Shown in pieces: positions 30,419 to 32,876 of a stretch of DNA of 32,876 nt; positions within the stretch are counted from its first letter, which is position 1, and the number at the start of each line of letters is the position of its first letter. Position numbers and translations under genes: made by a program. The stretch is from J054 sp964613615 (GTDB taxonomy: Bacteria; Pseudomonadota; Gammaproteobacteria; Steroidobacterales; GCA-2729495). The DNA lies in NCBI GenBank assembly GCA_964613615.1, contig CAZTIB010000006.1, forward strand, positions 1-32,876, in the 5' to 3' direction. A model generated the notes under the pieces. It did no database searches. It was not told the DNA's origin and saw only the letters and a list, made by a program, of their open reading frames with translations.

Positions 30419-31609
30419 TCACTCGAGCCACGGCCCCCACAGGGCGTGCTTCGTGTCTTCCCAGGAACCATCGTCGTCGCCGGGCTGGAACTTGCAGCCC
30501 TCGTGCTCGAACGCGGGCTTCGTGTACGTGCCGCGATCCACCAGCCGCTGGATATTCGCGCGATAGATTTCGTCCACCTGCGCATGCGGCAGCGGGTCCT
30601 GCTCCAGCCACAGGTTCTTCGGGTGGATGGGCTGCTCGTACATGCGCTTGAACAGCTCCACCCGCAAATCTTTCAGCCAGTTGCTGTTCAGGTTCATGAT
30701 GCGGAACTGGCGCAGCGCCTCGATGTCGATGGTAGCCGCCACGATCGTATTGTTCGTCGATGCGCTGTACGACATGACCTCGCCACGGTAGTCCACGATA
30801 TGCGCACTGCCGCCGGCAATGTCCACCGGATGTTTCGACGTGGCGCCGAGGTACACCGGTCCCGCGTTCGGGCACAGCATGTACACGGAGTTGAACTCCG
30901 CATGGCCGCGGTTCTGCACCATCCACGTGCCGCCACCCGGGTAGCCCGAGGTCGTCATCGGCGTGGCTTCGCTGGGCCGGTACACCACCTCCGCACCGTT
31001 GAAGGCCAGCGCCCGCACTGCCTCCGGGTATTCGCCGTCGCTGCAGCAGATGGTGCCGATGTTGCCGATGTCGTCGGTCTTCAGCACCGGGTAGAAGGCC
31101 TCGATGCCGTCACCGAACAGCTCGACCCAGCGGTCGTACACGTCGTGGGGCATGCAGGAGCGTTCGCGGCACCACACGTGGTTCTTGGCCGCCTTGTGCA
31201 CTACCTCACCGCTGGGGGCAATCACGAACAGCGTGTTGAAGTAGCGGTCGGCGATAACTTCCGGCCAGCGCGCCTTGCACTGCACGATGATGTAGGTGTC
31301 GTAGAGTTTCGCGAGCCGGCCAAGAATCTCCGTTTCTTCGCCGGGAATGTCGATGAACAGCTCTTTCGCTGCCATCTTGTGCGGCAGGTCGAAAATCTCG
31401 TCGGTGAAACCGGTCAGCGCACCCTCGGCCAGCGCGATGATCTTCACCGGCATGTTGATGTTCACCATCGACACTGCGGCGTGTATGGCCTCCTCGATCG
31501 TTTCGAGGTTGTGCTTGATCTGCTTACGTTCGCTGATGCCGTAAATCACGGTGGACAGGCCCACCGCCAGGTACGGCGCCACCGGTTTGCGCGCAGCCGC
31601 TTCAGCCAT
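30419..31609 (-). CDS. Nitrilase-superfamily amidase (aliphatic amidase-like)
   Basis: A 396-residue carbon-nitrogen hydrolase. The triad is Glu62 (LAEGALTGF), Lys142 (AAKNHVW) and Cys189 (CSDGEYPEAVR). The CSDGEYPE block is close to the CDDGNYPE signature of aliphatic amidases and formamidases, pointing to amide hydrolysis more than nitrile hydrolysis. It is longer than usual (AmiE is about 346), with an extra C-terminal tail of about 50 residues containing DDDGSWEDTKHALWGPW. Such enzymes release ammonia from amides. It starts with ATG 31609, overlapping the end of the MarR regulator by 8 bases, so they are coupled. Cytosolic. Together with the amine dehydrogenase, it suggests use of nitrogenous compounds. 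Confidence 0.9.
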   Translation of the reverse strand: MAEAAARKPVAPYLAVGLSTVIYGISERKQIKHNLETIEEAIHAAVSMVNINMPVKIIALAEGALTGFTDEIFDLPHKMAAKELFIDIPGEETEILGRLAKLYDTYIIVQCKARWPEVIADRYFNTLFVIAPSGEVVHKAAKNHVWCRERSCMPHDVYDRWVELFGDGIEAFYPVLKTDDIGNIGTICCSDGEYPEAVRALAFNGAEVVYRPSEATPMTTSGYPGGGTWMVQNRGHAEFNSVYMLCPNAGPVYLGATSKHPVDIAGGSAHIVDYRGEVMSYSASTNNTIVAATIDIEALRQFRIMNLNSNWLKDLRVELFKRMYEQPIHPKNLWLEQDPLPHAQVDEIYRANIQRLVDRGTYTKPAFEHEGCKFQPGDDDGSWEDTKHALWGPWLE

Positions 31610-32135
31610 AGTTCACCGCCTGCGCTTTTTCCAAAGTGTCGATGGCGCCCAGCATGTTGCGAAGCGTGGCAATAAAGGCGTCGCGCTCGTCTTCGTCCAG
31701 GGCAGCCGTGATATCCGCTTCCACAGCATTGAATCGGGGATAGATCTGCCGCATGCGCCGCTCGCCCTTGTGCGTGAGATGCACCAGGGTCAGGCGGCGA
31801 TCGGTCTCCGGGGTCACACGTTCGACAAGATTGCGATCTTCGAGGGTCTTCAGAATGCCTGTCAGCGTGCCTTTGGTGACGGCAGCTTCCGAGGCCAGGT
31901 GCCGGGTTTCCATGGACCCCATGACCCACAGCACCCACAGCACCGTGAAGCCGGAAAAGGTCAGGTTGTAATCACGCAGCACCCGGCGCTCGATGTAGTT
32001 GCGTACCGCGTTTACCACCCGGAACAGGTTGGACACGGCGGCCATGGATCGAAAGTCCACATCCAGGTCACCCACACATTTGCGCGCAGCCTCCTCGCCG
32101 GTCGGAATGGGCGGCGGGACCGGCGGTGGCGTCAT
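31602..32135 (-). CDS. MarR-family transcriptional regulator
   Basis: A 177-residue winged-helix repressor from ATG 32135 (MTPPPVPPP), which overlaps the stop of the decarboxylase-like gene (ATGA). The frame extends 16 codons further but the overlap start is favoured. A proline-rich tail precedes the helical dimerisation part; the DNA-binding part is LASEAAVTKGTLTGILKTLE followed by the wing RVTPETDRRLTLVHLT, with the conserved Asp-Arg-Arg. MarR proteins release DNA on binding aromatic ligands. It sits inside the operon it probably controls; the operator would lie upstream of the truncated first gene, outside the window. Confidence 0.93.
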   Translation of the reverse strand: MTPPPVPPPIPTGEEAARKCVGDLDVDFRSMAAVSNLFRVVNAVRNYIERRVLRDYNLTFSGFTVLWVLWVMGSMETRHLASEAAVTKGTLTGILKTLEDRNLVERVTPETDRRLTLVHLTHKGERRMRQIYPRFNAVEADITAALDEDERDAFIATLRNMLGAIDTLEKAQAVNYG

Positions 32136-32876
32136 TCGATGTCTTCGAGGCTTTCGCGGTGCAGCGTCTTGCCGCCGCCCCACGAAACACCCACTTCCTG
32201 CCAGTAGCCGGCAATCAGTTCGCGCGGCGCGATGCGCTGCAGTTCCTCCACCGGGGAATTGCCGAAATCCAGTGTGAAGTCGCCGGTGAAAGTGCGGCCG
32301 ATGTCGGCGTCGTAACCGGACATGGTCACGACCTCGGACAACGCGTCCGTACCGTCGGACTCGATGCGCTGTACCCAGCGGTTGTGCAGCATCGGGTGGC
32401 CGTTTACGAAGCCGGCCGAGTCACTCTCACCGGTAATCGTAAAGGTCGCATCTACAAGGCGCCGATCGCTCGCCGCCAGCGTTGCGCCGAAGCGCCCGCC
32501 TTTCTCGAGCCGCGGCCCGGCCCGGCCTACGGTGACCGGACGGGTCTGGTGGATAGAACCGAGTTTTTTCGGGTAACCCTGGTGGTACCCGCGCACCAGC
32601 GCGAAATCCTTGTCTACCCAGATGTAAATGCAGCGCGAGTAAGTCTGGCCGCGGTACTGGCAGCGCACCACGAAAAACATTTCCTTGTACTGGGAACGCA
32701 CCGGGTCCATCAGCTGACTGAAGTCGTCACCGCAGCTCTGCCAGTCGGCCCAGATCGCCGCCACGGCTCCCGGGTCTTCCGCCGCGGGCTCGACGCCCGG
32801 GGGCAGCAGCTCCGCCACGGCCTCCGGGTCGGTGCGGTATTCCAGCGTCAGCAGATCGCCGGAGTAATGCCACGGC
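32132..32876 (-). CDS. Acetoacetate decarboxylase-family protein (5' end outside window)
   Basis: The frame runs off the right edge. Beyond the GTG at 32818 it continues upstream as PWHYSGDLLTLEYRTDPEAV, which resembles the N-terminal region of the family, so the gene is cut by the window end and that GTG is not its start. About 247 residues are visible. The family Lys motif appears as YHQGYPKKLG, where one Lys would form the Schiff base in true acetoacetate decarboxylase. In homologues with other chemistry this fold acts as aldolase-dehydratase, so decarboxylation is not certain. Its stop overlaps the MarR start. It is the first visible gene of the amide/amine cluster. Confidence 0.88.
   Translation of the reverse strand, partial: PWHYSGDLLTLEYRTDPEAVAELLPPGVEPAAEDPGAVAAIWADWQSCGDDFSQLMDPVRSQYKEMFFVVRCQYRGQTYSRCIYIWVDKDFALVRGYHQGYPKKLGSIHQTRPVTVGRAGPRLEKGGRFGATLAASDRRLVDATFTITGESDSAGFVNGHPMLHNRWVQRIESDGTDALSEVVTMSGYDADIGRTFTGDFTLDFGNSPVEELQRIAPRELIAGYWQEVGVSWGGGKTLHRESLEDIE

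Overview
The window is a GC-rich (roughly 65 % by eye), densely coded bacterial chromosome segment. Rieske, P450 and XDH-type catabolic genes, a VPLPA-CTERM exosortase substrate and a V/A-type ATPase gene point to Pseudomonadota, most likely a Gammaproteobacterium of marine, sediment or host-associated type. That placement is inference. I see no rRNA, tRNA, CRISPR array or transposase, and no gene-free stretch longer than about 230 bases.

Left part (1-5350), housekeeping and repair: the end of a DUF2764 gene and the V/A-type ATPase catalytic subunit A, then dinB directly after it where ATPase subunit B would be expected. On the minus strand follow an alkyltransferase-like DNA-repair protein and a ComB-like phosphatase. 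A well-formed promoter with an adjacent palindrome drives a secreted VPLPA-CTERM protein.

Middle part (5369-24954), a catabolic island. Two minus-strand genes encode a cytosolic reductive-dehalogenase homologue with an internally duplicated corrinoid domain and a cytochrome P450 with an altered I-helix. A divergent region with a 12-bp inverted repeat separates them from a plus-strand run of about 16 kb: thiolase-like protein plus DUF35 partner, cupin, Ldh-family oxidoreductase, RidA-like protein, type I extradiol dioxygenase, ACMSD-like amidohydrolase, a three-subunit molybdenum hydroxylase (L-S-M), a TRAP substrate-binding lipoprotein, acyl-CoA synthetase, SDR, Rieske oxygenase alpha and beta, and aldehyde dehydrogenase. 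Many neighbours overlap by 1-4 bases and start with GTG or TTG, so translation is probably coupled. A plausible reading is dioxygenation of an aromatic ring (Rieske), rearomatisation (SDR), meta-cleavage (extradiol enzyme), then aldehyde oxidation, decarboxylation and deamination as in 2-aminomuconate routes, with CoA-dependent steps finishing the job. The substrate cannot be read from the sequence, and no ferredoxin or reductase for the Rieske enzyme lies in the window.

Right part (24965-32876): a REP-like hairpin, a vapBC toxin-antitoxin pair with a clear operator palindrome, and a minus-strand cluster transcribed towards it: acetoacetate-decarboxylase-family enzyme (cut by the window end), MarR regulator, amidase/nitrilase, MFS transporter, two SDRs, and both subunits of a TTQ-dependent methylamine/aralkylamine dehydrogenase (mauB, mauA) without their maturation genes. 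This looks like a regulated route for an amine or amide compound. The two catabolic clusters converge on the vapBC region.
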